Below are positions 11,591 through 22,559 of a DNA stretch of 61,566 nt, piece after piece. The notes beneath the pieces are model-generated. The model was not told where the DNA came from and did no database searches. It worked only from the letters and a program-made list of their open reading frames with translations. Position numbers and translations under genes: made by a program. The DNA is from Fomitopsis serialis (lineage: Eukaryota; Basidiomycota; Agaricomycetes; Polyporales; Fomitopsidaceae). The DNA is taken from the NCBI RefSeq assembly GCF_022376445.1, contig NW_025955190.1:1-61566 (forward strand), written 5' to 3'. Position 1 is the first letter of the stretch. Every line of letters starts with the position of its first letter.

Positions 11591-14500
11591 CCGATCGTCG
11601 TGCCGGAGTTCATTCCGCGCGGAAGGTACACGCAGGAACGGAGGGACGCACTAGATGTAGGACAAAGCGGATTCCTATGGCCGGAGGAGGCGAAGCTGGT
11701 GGACTGGCTCGTAGGGATGCACGACAAAGTCTTTGCGTGGGACGAGACGGAGAAGGGGCGGCTGAGGGAAGAGTATTTCGATCCTGTGGTAATCCCAACG
11801 GTCGAGCACATTCCGTGGGTACTGAAGAACATCCCGATTCCTCCCGGTATTTACGACGAGGTCGTCTGCATCATCAAGGACAAAATCGCGTCCGGAGTGT
11901 ACGAGCCATCAAGCTCGTCGTATCGCTCGCGATGGTTCTGCGTGGTCAAGAAGGATGGAAAGTCTCTCCGACTGGTACACGACCTGCAGCCACTAAACAC
12001 TGTTACGATCAAGGATGCGGCGGTCCCTCCGTTCATCGAGCAGCTGGCGGAATCGTTTGGCGGAAGGGCATGTTACGGGGCCCTGGATTTGTTCGTAGCA
12101 TTCAATCAGAGGGGGCTGGCGATCCGGTCGAGGGACCTCACAACGTTCCAGTCACCACTGGGGGCCCTGCGATTGACGGCAGTACCGATGGGATATACGA
12201 ACGCGATGCAGATCGTACACGGGGACGTAACGTTCATCATGCAAGACGAGATTCCAGACGTGACGATACCATTCGCTGATGACGTGAACGCAAAAGGGCC
12301 GAAAACTAGGTACGAGCTTCCCGGCGGAGGGTACGAGACCATCGGAGGGAATCCAGGCATAAGGCGATTCGTGTGGGAACACCTGGAGAACATGAACCGC
12401 ATCCTCCAAAGGATGGGTGCCGTCGGAGGGACGTTCTCGGGAAAGAAGGCACATCTGTGCGTACCGGACGTGGTAGTCCTGGGACATAAGTGCACATACA
12501 GCGGAAGGGAGCCTGACGACGCTAGGGTGCAGAAGATCCGCGACTGGCCAGCGTGCAAGACGGTGACGGACGTGCGGGCCTTCCTTGGGACGATGGGGCT
12601 GGTTCGGATCTTCATCAAGGACTTCTCAAAGATCGCGAGACCACTCACTAGGTTGACGCGGAGGGAGGTTGACTTCGGATGGGGGGCGGAAGAAGAGCTG
12701 GCGATGGAAACACTGAAAGAAGCACTTGTGAACTGCCCTGCGCTCCTTCCGATCGACTATACTACCGACCGAGTAGTGATTCTGGCCGTGGACTCTTCGG
12801 TCATCGGCATCGGGTTTGTCCTACTGCAGCGGGACGTGAAGGGGAGGAAGTGCCCGAGCAGGTTTGGGTCAATAACGTGGAATGAACGGGAGTCGCGCTA
12901 CTCACAAGCAAAGGTAGAACTATATGGGCTCTTCCGGGCGCTGCGAGCGTCGAGGATACACATTATCGGCGTGCGGAGGCTGGAAGTCGAGGTAGATGCG
13001 AAGTACATCAAGGGCATGCTCAACAACCCGGACATTCAGCCGAATGCGGCGATGAACCGGTGGATAGCGGCGATCTTACTCTTCGACTTCAAGCTGGTGC
13101 ATATTCCCGGAGTGCTTCATTCCGGGGCGGACGGGCTGTCGCGGAGGGAACGAGCGGAAGAAGACCCGGAGGAGGAGGGAGATCCCGAGGAGTGGATCGA
13201 CGAAGCATGCGCGTTTACAATTGAAACCTGGAACTCTAGCGAGCCGAGCTACCGGCGGAAGGGGCTCCGAGCACGGGAGGAGGCGCGGATCCTCTGCTTA
13301 GTGATTGGGGTCGCAGGCCTAAACGCGGAAGAAGTGGAGATTCCGCGGCATGACAAGGCGGATGCGGCGGAAGAAGATCTGGTACGCATTGAGGAGTTCC
13401 TGAGGACCGCCGAGAGACCGGAGGAAATGGTGGACGAGGCGGCGTTCAGAAAATTCGTGCGAAAGGCAGGACGGTTCTTCTTACGCGGAGGGAGACTCTG
13501 GCGACGGGACCCAGACGGAAAGCATAAGCGAGTGATTCGGAGGGAGCGAAGGTTAGAGCTATTGAGGCAGGCGCACGACGACCTCGGACATAAGGGAGTA
13601 CTTACGGTGCGGACGAGGCTGCTGGAGCGCTTCTGGTGGCCGTTCCTGGACCAGGACGTATGGTGGTATGTGAGTACTTGCCATGCGTGCCAACTTAGGA
13701 GCACGCAACGGCTGAAGATCCCTCCGATGGTGGCGACTCCGCAGGGACTATTCCACAAGGTGTACATGGACACGATGCACATGCCCGCCGCCGGAGGATA
13801 CAAGATGGTGGTTCAGGGGAGGTGCTCGCTAGGATCGTACCCAGAGTTCCGGAAGCTGCGGAGGGAGACTGGCCCGATACTTGGGGCATGGATATACGAG
13901 GATATTCTCTGTCGGTGGGGGCGGTGGCGGAGATAGTAACAGACAATGGTCCTGCGTTCCTTGCGGCGATGGAGTACCTGGCGAAGAAATACGGGATTCG
14001 GCATATCAAGATCTCGCCGTATAACTCTAGAGCGAACGGGATCGTCGAGCGGAGGCACTTTGACGTGCGTGAAGCAACGATGAAGCTATGCGGAGGAAAC
14101 GAGTCGAAGTGGCCGTCAGTAATTGACGCGGTGTTCTGGGCGGAACGGGTATCGATACAGAAAAGTACGGGGATGTCGCCTTACAGAATCATGCACGGGG
14201 TGGAACCAATTTTCCCGTTCGACCTAGCGGAGGCAACGTACCTGGTCCCGGCACCGGAGGAGATGCTGACGCAAGAGGAGTTTATCGCGCATCGAGCCCG
14301 ACAGTTGCTGAAGCGGAGGGAGGATCTCAACGATATACATCGGAAGGTACTTAAGGCGAGGTATAGGTCGGTCAAGGAGTTCATTAAGCGGAACGAACAT
14401 ACTATCAAGGACTACAAGTTCGAACCTGGAGAACTAGTGCTAGTACGGAACTCCCAGATCGAGACGGAACATAGTCGGAAGGCGAAGCAACGGTATCTGG

Positions 14501-14747
14501 GCCCAATGATCATGGTACGGCGGATGGAGGGAGGATCATACATCCTCGCGGAACTGGACGGGAGTGTGTCTAGGCATAGATACGCTGCATTCCGGGTGAT
14601 ACCCTATCGCGGAAGGGACAAGGCGCGGGTTGAGATTGCGGACTTAGAAGAATGGGGGAGTACCTACCAGATGAGAACGAAGAGCTTGAAGAGCGGTTTG
14701 CCGTGGACGACGAAGAGGAGGAGTGGGACACGGAGGAAGGGGATTGA
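11591..14747 (+). pseudogene. Ty3/gypsy pol: RT, RNase H, integrase; 5'-truncated and twice frameshifted
   Basis: Reverse transcriptase, RNase H and integrase of a fungal Ty3/gypsy element without chromodomain. RT has LVHDLQPLNTVTIKDA and the active site FADD at about residue 225, where YxDD is usual. RNase H shows LAVDSSVIGIG, AKVELYG and EVDAKYIKGML. Integrase has the HHCC finger (HDDLGHKG...CHAC), D in MDTMHMP, D in IVTDNGPAF and E in RANGIVERRHFD. The frame changes at a G5 run at 13917-13921 and again at a G5 run at 14654-14658. After the second, an acidic C-terminus ends at the TGA at 14745-14747. Gag and protease are absent: the frame opens after a stop at 11588-11590, at the edge of the G+C-rich repeat. 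No LTR pair was found. Confidence 0.88.
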
Positions 14748-14770
14748 CGGAGAGAAGGGGAGGCGGGGAG

Positions 14771-15562
14771 TCAAGCGGAGGGGGCGAAAGGTGGGGGTGT
14801 CGCGTCGGAGGGAGAGCGTGACGTGCGGAGGGGCGGAGAGGCATGGGCGGACGAACTGGATGGGGTGGAGCGGATATGCTCAAGGACGTATGAGAGCTGG
14901 GTCTCGATGACGTCGAGGGCGGCCTGGACGGAGGAATCATTTTGGATAGTGTCGAGACGGGAACGGACGTAACCCCGGAAGCCCTCCAGGGCACGAACCT
15001 TCTCAGCAAGAGTATCGAGGCGACGTCGACGGTCCCGCGGTCGAAGCCGGCACGGATTTCGAGGCGGCGCTGGGTGTTAAGGTAGGACTCGTAGTTCCGG
15101 CGGTGCTCCAGGAACAGGTCGAGGAGCCCGTTGACCTGGATCGCGATGCGGGTGTCTCCGTGATCGATATCCGAGCATGGGCCTCGAGCATCGTGTTGAT
15201 GGTGCGGCGGAACTCGACAAATTCGTTCCAGATTCGTTCCTGCTGGCGGGTTTGCCAGGCGGAAGAGGCTCTAGACGAGCAAGGCGCTCCTCGATAGGGA
15301 TGGCTGAGAGCGGAACCGGAGCGGAAGGATCGACCGGTAGAGGCGACAGAGGGAACGGAAGGGGAATCTCGTCGGGATTGAAGAAGGGACGACGCTCGAC
15401 GCTGGGAGCGGCGAGCGGTGGAGGGGACGCGAGTCTTGAAGGCCGCTCATGCGGAGGAAAGAGGGGCAGGGAGAAAGCGATGTGCAGGGCGGGATAGCTG
15501 CTCGGGGCACGAGTTAAGAACGAGGGAGATGGATGGATGGACGACTCGCATACCCGAGGCAA
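14771..15562 (-). pseudogene. antisense gene C: coiled-coil protein converging on pol, frame-broken
   Basis: On the minus strand, a Pro-rich N-terminal region (from 15562, NPDEIPLPFPLSPLPVDPSA and IEERLARLEPLPPGKPA) precedes helical segments: ERIWNEFVEFRRTINTMLEA-like, then NGLLDLFLEHRRNYESYLNT, then DTLAEKVRALEGFRGYVRSR and QAALDVIETQLSYVLEHI. These sit in different frames, so small indels or introns separate them. The stop is at 14773-14771, only 23 bp from the stop of pol (14747), so the two genes converge tail to tail. The heptad spacing suggests a coiled coil. I know no function. It may be a distal part of gene B rather than a separate gene. Confidence 0.5.
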
Positions 15563-15942
15563 GCAGATCGATGGCGATAATGGGGAGGAGTGGACAGTGG
15601 AAGGGGAAGAGGAGGATCAGTAGCCTTGAGGCGTCGGCACCACTCGAAATCAAAGTGATCAACGAGCTAGATGCACAGGATGGAAGCCTCGAGGTGATTG
15701 TACAGGGCGGAAGCCTCGAGGCGATTGGAATCAACGGGCAGCCCATCCGGTGGCCAGTGGGGAAACGATGCGCGGCTCGGGGAGCTTATCACACGGGTGG
15801 ACGACAGGCGCGGTCAGCGGGGCTCGGGGTAAGCAGGATACATTGTACAATTGCGGACTTGGGACGGAGGGAGGTACATCGGGGGAGAGACTACTGCGGC
15901 AATTACACTACCTACTGGCCCTCCTCCGACTCAAACTCACGC

Positions 15943-17985
15943 TCAGGCTCCCGGACCTTCCATTTCGACATCTTCCTCCAGCTCGTCGTGCTCATCTTCT
16001 GGGTCGGGGATTCGGGGCGCCGAGCATACCGGGGCGGCGGAAGAATTGCCGGACTTCCCAGACCGGCTGGCCATCCAATCGAGTCGATCTTGGACGGTTC
16101 GGAGGCGAGGAGGAGCGGCGGCGCGGCCAAGGGAGCGGGTGGAGGCTGCGAGGGACCAGCGACCGGCTCGGGGATGCAGAAGGGCGGGAGGTCGAGTAGG
16201 CGGCGCTGGAGCACCGCGGAAGGGGAAGTCGGCTCGGATATCCGAAGGACGGGGACCGACGAGGGTGCCTCCTGGGGTGGTTACCCAGTCGTAAGAGGCG
16301 AGGGCGGACTGAGGGAGGTCGGGATGGTGGCCTATTAGAAGAAGCTTGGCCCCTTCCTCTGGAAAGAGGAGATAAGTCAGCAAGGACGGAGGCGGGGAGG
16401 CGAAAGGGACTCACTAAAGGCACTGAACGCGCACCTCTTCTTCCGGGAACTACACGCGGCGCATGCGTGGCCCGGAAGGGCGTCGATGCGGCACCGGAAG
16501 CGATTTCGACGGCACTCAGGGCAAGGGTGGTCGGGAGTACACGTAGGGCCCGTACCGCGGGCGCTCGGCATTGGAAGTGCGCTGCGGCACCGGAGGGAAC
16601 TTGTCGGGGAGGCGGGGGACGGAAGGAGGATTGTCGGCGAAGGGGGAGGCCGGAGCGCCTCCGCGGTGGGAAGCTTGAGGGAGGGACGCGGCATCGGGCG
16701 AGACGGGCGAGGAGCGGGAGGAGGGGACGGCTGGGTGGGCGGTAGAGCCGGGTCCCGATGTTGCTGGCGAAAATCGCCTCTTCCAACGCGCGAGGCGACA
16801 TGGACCGCTCCAGGGCGTCATCCTCGATGGTGTCGATCGGAGGGGGAGTCGGTGGCGCGCGAGACAGGGCGGTGCCGCGCGGAGGCCCGGGGGAGGAGAT
16901 GGTATGGACGGCGCGATGGGAGGTGAGGGCGATGGCGCGAACAGAGGAAGGGGGCGACGGGCGTGCCTCTCTCAGTGAACAGAGGCGAAGAGGAGGGTGG
17001 CGGCGAACGGCCGCGGCACGGGAGGAGGGACGGAAGGGTCCCGCTCGGTGAACGCGAGCGAGGACGCGCGGGCATAAGCGGCCGGGGCGGAGGGAGCCGG
17101 CTCAGGGAAAGGGAACCCGAACGGCCCAGCCACGGAAAGGGTGGGCTCAGGCGCCGGAACGTCCTCAAGGGCCGCGAGATGCACGGTGGGCGGGGAACAG
17201 GACTGTTCCAGGCCGCGGGCTCAGGCATCGGCTCGTCATACTCGAGGGAGGACGGAAGTTGAGGTTCGTGGGCCGGCGACCGGGGAGGCTCGGAGACGGG
17301 AGACTGACGCACCATCGGCTCGTCGTACTCGAGAGGGGACAGAGGTCGAGGTTCGGGGCGGCGACCGGGGAGGCTCGGGGAGGGGAGACAGGTGTGCGGC
17401 GTGGCGGGGAGAGGGGACGGATGAGGGACTGGTGACGGGGATGGAGCACGAGAGGCGGGGCGGCGCGAAGGGGCGAGGACAGCCGGGGAAATCTCGAACG
17501 TGGTGCCGGCCCAGTAGCCGGTTGACCCATACCGCGGCCACGCAGCTGGGCCTCGCGCTGGAGGGTCTGGAGGGGGCCCTGGTACCGGGATGGTTGGCTG
17601 GCAAAGCCTTCCAGTCGCTCCCAGAACTCGTCCAGGGCGGCCTCGGTTTCGGGACGCAACCGCGTCTCGAACAGCCCGTGCGTGAGGACGTAGTCGAGGT
17701 GCACGTCGTACACGGCCTATGACATCCGTTAGGTGCGGAGGAGGGAAGGAGGGGGACGGGGCCGCTTACCCAGGCGTAACACAACTGACACCCAGACCAA
17801 CCACGCACCCGCTTGCGCGTGCGATGGGTGGCGACCCATGGTCGGTTGGCGAGCGGCGACAATGCTGATTCGCGCCTCAAGGGCGACCAGTTCGGCGAGG
17901 CGGCGAGGCGGGTCGGATAGTCCTCGTCAGGGAGCCCGGCGGTGAAGTCCAAGGTAGCGGAGGGAGACGGGGAAGGGCGAGACAT
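15943..17985 (-). pseudogene. antisense gene B: intron-containing Cys-rich protein downstream of pol
   Basis: Starts MSRPSPSPSATLDFTAGLPD at 17985. It continues (after a one-frame jump near 17895, where CTCGCCG is duplicated) as LEARISIVAARQPTMGRHPS. A GT-AG intron at about 17765-17716 joins VVLRLG to VYDVHLDYVLTHGLFETRLR. A long Pro/Ser/Arg-rich stretch follows, with an 87-bp direct repeat. Then comes a zinc-binding-like block at about 16520-16430 with CPECRRNRFRC, then CAACSSRKKRC. Another intron (GTGAGT...TTCCAG, about 16410-16362) leads to EGAKLLLIGHHPDLPQSALA and an acidic end, EDEHDELEEDVEMEG. The spacing C-x2-C...C...C-x2-C...C resembles Cys clusters of unassigned agaricomycete proteins. 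Real introns show it is a gene, not a shadow of pol. Confidence 0.5.
17227..17400 (-). repeat. 87-bp direct repeat inside antisense gene B
   Basis: Two copies starting at 17227 and 17314 (ATCGGCTCGTC, TACTCGAG, AGGTTCG, GGCGACCGGGGAGGCTCGG in the same order). The period is 87 bp, or 29 codons, so it preserves frame. Confidence 0.75.
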
Positions 17986-18266
17986 AGCTGGTGAGGGGAA
18001 GAAGGGAGCGAGACGAAAGACGGAAGGGAGAAGCACAAGCCGCAGCAGGTCTTATACGCGGAAGAGGGGAGGCCTAGCCACACTGATCGGAAGGAGATTG
18101 CCCGATCAGGCTGCGATCCCAGCCAATCAACGCGTCGGGCGGAGCGCTGGAGAAGCGAGATGGGCGGAGGCGCGCGGCCGATCACCGATCACTTAGGACT
18201 TAGGACAATCCTAAGGGCAGCGGAGGCGCGCTGGATTAGGAAGGGGAGGAGTCTGACCGAGGACGG

Positions 18267-19373
18267 TCAGAATTTCAAGGTGGGGGTAGATGTGGGGTGG
18301 GCCCACATGGGAGCACCAGTACGAGCTCGGAACGACGCACTCTCAGGTGTAGGACAACGCGGAACGAAGCAACGTCGATTGGAGGAAAAACGCCTCGGCG
18401 AAGGACGACCAAGTAAAACTGCGGATTGAAGACAGCTACTGTACATGAACACAGGTCCCTCCGGCACCTCATCCTCGACCTCTCCCTCCTCCATCGCCTC
18501 GAAGTCCTGAGGGTGCGCGAACCGCAGGCGACGCGGTATCCCGGAGTAGCCGTCGGGAACGTACACTCCCTCCGATAAGCGAACGTGCAAGTCGCGGACG
18601 CTGGCCTCAACAGAATTTAGGCCTCGGGCGATATGGACAGCCTCGGAACGAGCGTCACGGTTAGCGGTGCGGCACTCATCAAGGAGGCCCTGAAACCGAC
18701 TAAGGAGGCCGTCGAGGCTGTCGGAAGAAGCACGATAGGACGAGAGCTGTAAGGGACGCTCTAAGTAGCGAACCGGAAGGAGGGGACGGCCAATCTCTGC
18801 GTCGGCTTGCTCGGCGGTGACTCGGTTCGGGGCCCAGGCAATCAGAGGGAAAGGCTCGCCGACATAGCTATGCTGCGACGGAAGAGTGAGGAAGACCTGG
18901 TCGAGATACTCGATCAGCTCCTGCACGTCAGGGTAGCGGCGGACGAGCGGAAGGGAAGCATCGCCGTGGGCCACTGCACGGGAACGAGAGTCGAAGAGCA
19001 TTCGCTGCGCGGGGAGAACGGCCGCTTAGAAGGACGATCGGGAATCAGGACGGAGGAAAAAGGACGCACGATTAACCATCGAGCTCCATGGGCCCAGGCA
19101 AGCCATTCGCGGTCACTATCGGGGTTCAGGCGAGGCTCTACTACACGCTCGTCGCGGAGAAGATCGATGAGGCGGTAGAACCGGGTGGTGAAGACGATGG
19201 TGGACGGGTTTGGGGGAGCATCGACGGGCATCGGAGACGGTGGGGAGCACTGAGGGCCTGGCGGAGGAAGCGGAAGAAGCTGGAGGAGGGTACGGGGAGG
19301 TGTCGGAAGGAGACGAGGCGGGTGCGGAAGGAACGGGAAAGGAGAGAAACGGATGCCAGCGAGGGTGGGACAT
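18267..19373 (-). pseudogene. antisense gene A: unknown protein upstream of gene B
   Basis: Minus-strand blocks: a Ser/Pro-rich start (MSHPRWHPFLSFPVPS at 19373, or MPVDAPPNPSTIVFTTRFYR at 19231); then LIDLLRDERVVEPRLNPDSD and REWLAWAHGARWLIV; then, one frame over from about 19000, YPDVQELIEYLDQVFLTLPS, EPFPLIAWAPNRVTAEQADA and DSLDGLLSRFQGLLDECRTA. It ends with the acidic EAMEEGEVEDEVPEGP. The frame change near 19000 is an indel or an unresolved intron. Composition and helical patterns are protein-like. I do not recognise a family. It is transcribed in the same direction as genes B and C. Confidence 0.45.
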
Positions 19374-19429
19374 GGGAAACAGCGGCGGAGGGAGACTTAG
19401 AGGGGGAGACGGAGGAAAAGGGGAGTTAG

Positions 19430-19640
19430 TTACCTACCACCACCTCTCAGGACTCAGTATCTAGGTTGCACCGGGCAATCTCAGGCTTCAGGTCTCGTCT
19501 CAGGCTCGCGTTCAGGCTAAGGAAGGTCGCAGAAGTTAGGCTCAGGCTCAGGATCGAGGAGAGCTCAGGTTAGGAACGTCGGAGGGAAGGCTATCGAGTA
19601 TACCAGGCTCAGGAAAGGCAGTCTTCACTAAAAGACATCG
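19430..19640. repeat. AGGCTCAGG-rich short repeat
   Basis: AGGCTCAGG and CTCAGGCT motifs recur irregularly (19488-19570 and 19600-19618). No gene. Possibly the promoter side of antisense gene A. Confidence 0.45.
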
Positions 19641-19799
19641 CGAACGAAGCGTGCGGCGCCCCATCTCCCTTTCCCTTCCGCGAGGTACCACAGACCTCGC
19701 TCGCTTCCTCCGCCAACCGTCAACTTGTACCAACGACCCCGCCCATCGTTTTCACCGATACCAAATTCCCTTTCCGCGTCGTCCACGCACCGGGGACTC

Positions 19800-20410
19800 G
19801 CCATCACCACAACGAGGACAGGCAAGTGGACAGGCGACAGCACACGCCCACTGCGAGTGTGCTGGGCGAATGCCCAGCACGCAGACACAGCCGACGGATA
19901 CACACGGGCACGCAAATGGGCGCGCAGGCAGGTGAGCAAATGGACGAGCGGAGGGTAGGCGGACGAGCGGGCGGGCGGACGGGCGAGCGGGCGGACGGGC
20001 GAGCGGGGACGGGCGAGGGCGAACGGGCAGACGGACGGGCAGGCGGGTGGGCAGACAAGCGGACGAGCAGGTAAGTAGGTGAGTGAGCAAGCAGGCGAGC
20101 AAGCGGGCAAGCGGAAAAGCGGGTGAGCAGGACAGCGGGTGGTTGGGCAAGAGGGCAAGCGGGTGAGAGGGAAAGCAGGCGAGAGGGCAAGCAGGCGGGC
20201 ACAGAGCGCGGACCAGCACCACACGCACGGTGACTGCGAGCGTGCAGGGCGAATGCCCAGCAGGCAAGCACGGCCAACGACCGTAAGGTGGGCGCGTGAG
20301 CGAAAAGCGGGTGACCGCGACGGTGGGCAGGGCTGGGGCGCGCAACACGCCAATTGCGAACACAGAGGGCGACTGCCCTGGTGCCCCTACATGCAGATAC
20401 AGCAGACGTC
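19800..20410. repeat. G+C-rich degenerate short-unit repeat with hairpins, copy 3
   Basis: GCGGGCGAGCGGAC-type units, no strict period, long open frames in several frames that are not genes. It contains a perfect hairpin at 19859-19880 (arms GTGCTGGGC and GCCCAGCAC, loop GAAT) followed by GCAGACACAGCC; a decayed one at 20242-20263 (seven of nine pairs) followed by CAAGCACGGCCAACGA; and a shorter one at about 20356-20369 (AGGGC / GCCCT). Confidence 0.7.
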
Positions 20411-21957
20411 CTCGTAGATAGAGTTCTTGTAATGGTAGTATGAATATACCCTATAAAACTGAGACTGATATATTCACACCACAACACCCCTTACGACTCG
20501 AGACTAAGAGAACCAGTACAGAAGTAGTGTAGATAGACACCCCTACTGTACACGACTCACGAGAACCCTGGCCTTTTATGCTGTACTCATCTATTGAAGT
20601 AGATGCCACTAAACATGAATTAGATCCCTTAGACATACCTTAGACATGCGGACATAGTGTAATAACGTCCAGAAAGCGAATCGTAGGTATGTTGCAGCTC
20701 TAGGGGGGACCGTTATTCGCGTCCTGATTGGCCAGAAACAGTCCGAGCACATCGGGTTTGCCCAATTTGGTTAGGAAACAAATAGACACAAATGTTCGAT
20801 TCACGGGGGCGCCCGCAAAACTCACCTCTTGCGCGTGCGATCTACAAGGTGCTACATCCGTCCTTCTACCCTCTACCCAGGCGCACCCTCTTGCCTCTTA
20901 TCCTGTTCCCGTGTCCCTTCCTTGCCACTCGCCGAATCACACATCAAGACTCAACAAGTACGTCCGATGGCGTCAATGAGCACATGCGAATGGCGCGTCG
21001 GCATGGCCAATGCCCAGCTACTTACATCGAGACATCTCGCAGCATAGTAAGCATGGACTGCATCCGTGTAAGGAGGAAGCTAACCGACTCGACTTGAAGG
21101 GCTGCAGCGTGCACGTTGAGGTAGAACTGCACAGCGAGAACAGCCCCGATCAGGAGACACTTCACAACGGGCGCAACATCGGGAAGACCCTCCCTGCGGA
21201 CTACACACGCAGCATCATGCACACCGTCGTCATCGATGGCATCGACCGCAGCCCGTACGCCCCCTCCTCCTCTTCTCAAAGACCGCCACCAAACTATCCG
21301 CCATCCCAGCTGCTGCGGTACGCACATGCCCACCATCCACGACCTCTTCGTTGTCCCGCACATGGAGTTGCTCGCCACGCGCGCGAGCTCGACCTCCGTG
21401 CGGCTCAGCTGTGGGATGCTGCAAGTCCCTGAACACGTTGTGGAGGGCGTGGAGGAGCGCAACTGCAGGACGAAACATGCGGAGGACGTCGAGGCTGAGC
21501 TTGCGCGGGGTAACGAACAGGCAGGTGAAGGACAGGGGAATGACGGTGATCTTGTCTGCCTATTACATAGTGCTTAGTATACTCCCCAATGTCGATATTA
21601 TGCACGAATAATGAAGCACTATAGCCACCGCATTTGTCACAGCGGGATAATTTGTCGCGGCCTCAAACATACCAAATCGGGAAGGCTGCCGCTTGATCCC
21701 TTGGCCCTTTACTTACAGTGTCCACGAACTGCATCAAGGCTTGAAGTTGAAGCAGTAAGTCACAATTGGCATTGCAATGAATGTATTCCTACTAGGTGTA
21801 TGTCGTGGCGCACGACATACATGCTGTCCATCTGCTGGATCTCGATACAGGGTATCTAGGCACGGTGCATAAATCACTATAAACGGCAGTGTATCTAGGC
21901 CCAGAAACCGTCAGATCACAAATCACGATTGCATTACCCGATCCGGGCCCGCAGCGG
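20411..21957. other. no well-supported gene; one membrane-like minus-strand stretch
   Basis: 20411-21000 holds nothing recognised. On the minus strand between about 21560 and 21050, two overlapping frames are protein-like: ITVIPLSFTCLFVTPRKLSL followed by RMFRPAVALLHALHNVFRDL, and VAPVVKCLLIGAVLAVQFYL, the last hydrophobic enough for a membrane helix. This could be a broken membrane-protein gene, but no family is evident. 21610-21957 is plain DNA up to the LTR. Confidence 0.25.
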
Positions 21958-22526
21958 TGTTAGGGCTCGGCGGTTCGAGTCCTGGACACAGGGGGCGGGC
22001 TACCTGACGAAACTAACAGTGGTGGTCGCTCGGCGACCAGAGCGGATGGAAAGATAAGTCGTGAGGTCGTTAAGGAGGCGTATAGCCCGTAGAGGTCGTA
22101 CGAGGACTGTTGAGTCCTCGTTAAGGTCGTTCACGCAGCTGTTGAGCTCGCGCTGGCAGTCGGCGACGAGCCTGACCGTGAAGGAGTCGGCGACGAGCCT
22201 ATCCTAGGTGCAGCGACGAGCTAACACCTTCGAAACGAGAGCGCGACGAGCACTCTCGTTAATGGCCAATCCCGCAGTGTACGGCGTGAAGAGTTCGCGC
22301 GCGGACGATGTGGTTGGGAGTAAAAGGCTGCTTTCCATTCTAGTAAAGCGCGCGTCTTCGGCGAGACGCGCGCCTAAGTATACAAGACATGAACAAGTAA
22401 GTGAATACAGTACGCGTCGTAAGTATCTAGGCTCGGGCGGTAAATACATGCGGGTCGCGGTTATTATACGTAGCACGGAAGAGATTTATGTACACAGTCT
22501 TAATCCTGTCCGTAGCGTCCGTAACA
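21958..22526 (-). repeat. 3' LTR (element sense) of the gypsy element
   Basis: 569 bp, TG...CA ends. It contains a perfect hairpin at 22348-22373 (GCGCGCGTCT, loop TCGGCG, AGACGCGCGC), a smaller one with arms TGGTCGC / GCGACCA near 22020, and several copies of GGCGACGAGCCT-like words. The word GGTTCGAGTCC near the plus-strand left end matches the pol III B-box consensus, but no tRNA fold surrounds it. Confidence 0.9.
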
Positions 22527-22559
22527 GAGCCCCCACCGCGGCTCGCAAGTCTTGAGCGA

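Noticed and set aside
11600..14747. LTRs of the pol element at 11591 in the adjoining repeats
   Set aside because: No direct repeat of 100 bp or more was found on both sides of the pol and antisense block by eye.
21974..21984. GGTTCGAGTCC in the LTR as part of a tRNA gene or tRNA-derived SINE
   Set aside because: It matches the B-box, but the five flanking bases on each side do not form a T-stem, and there is no A-box or cloverleaf nearby.
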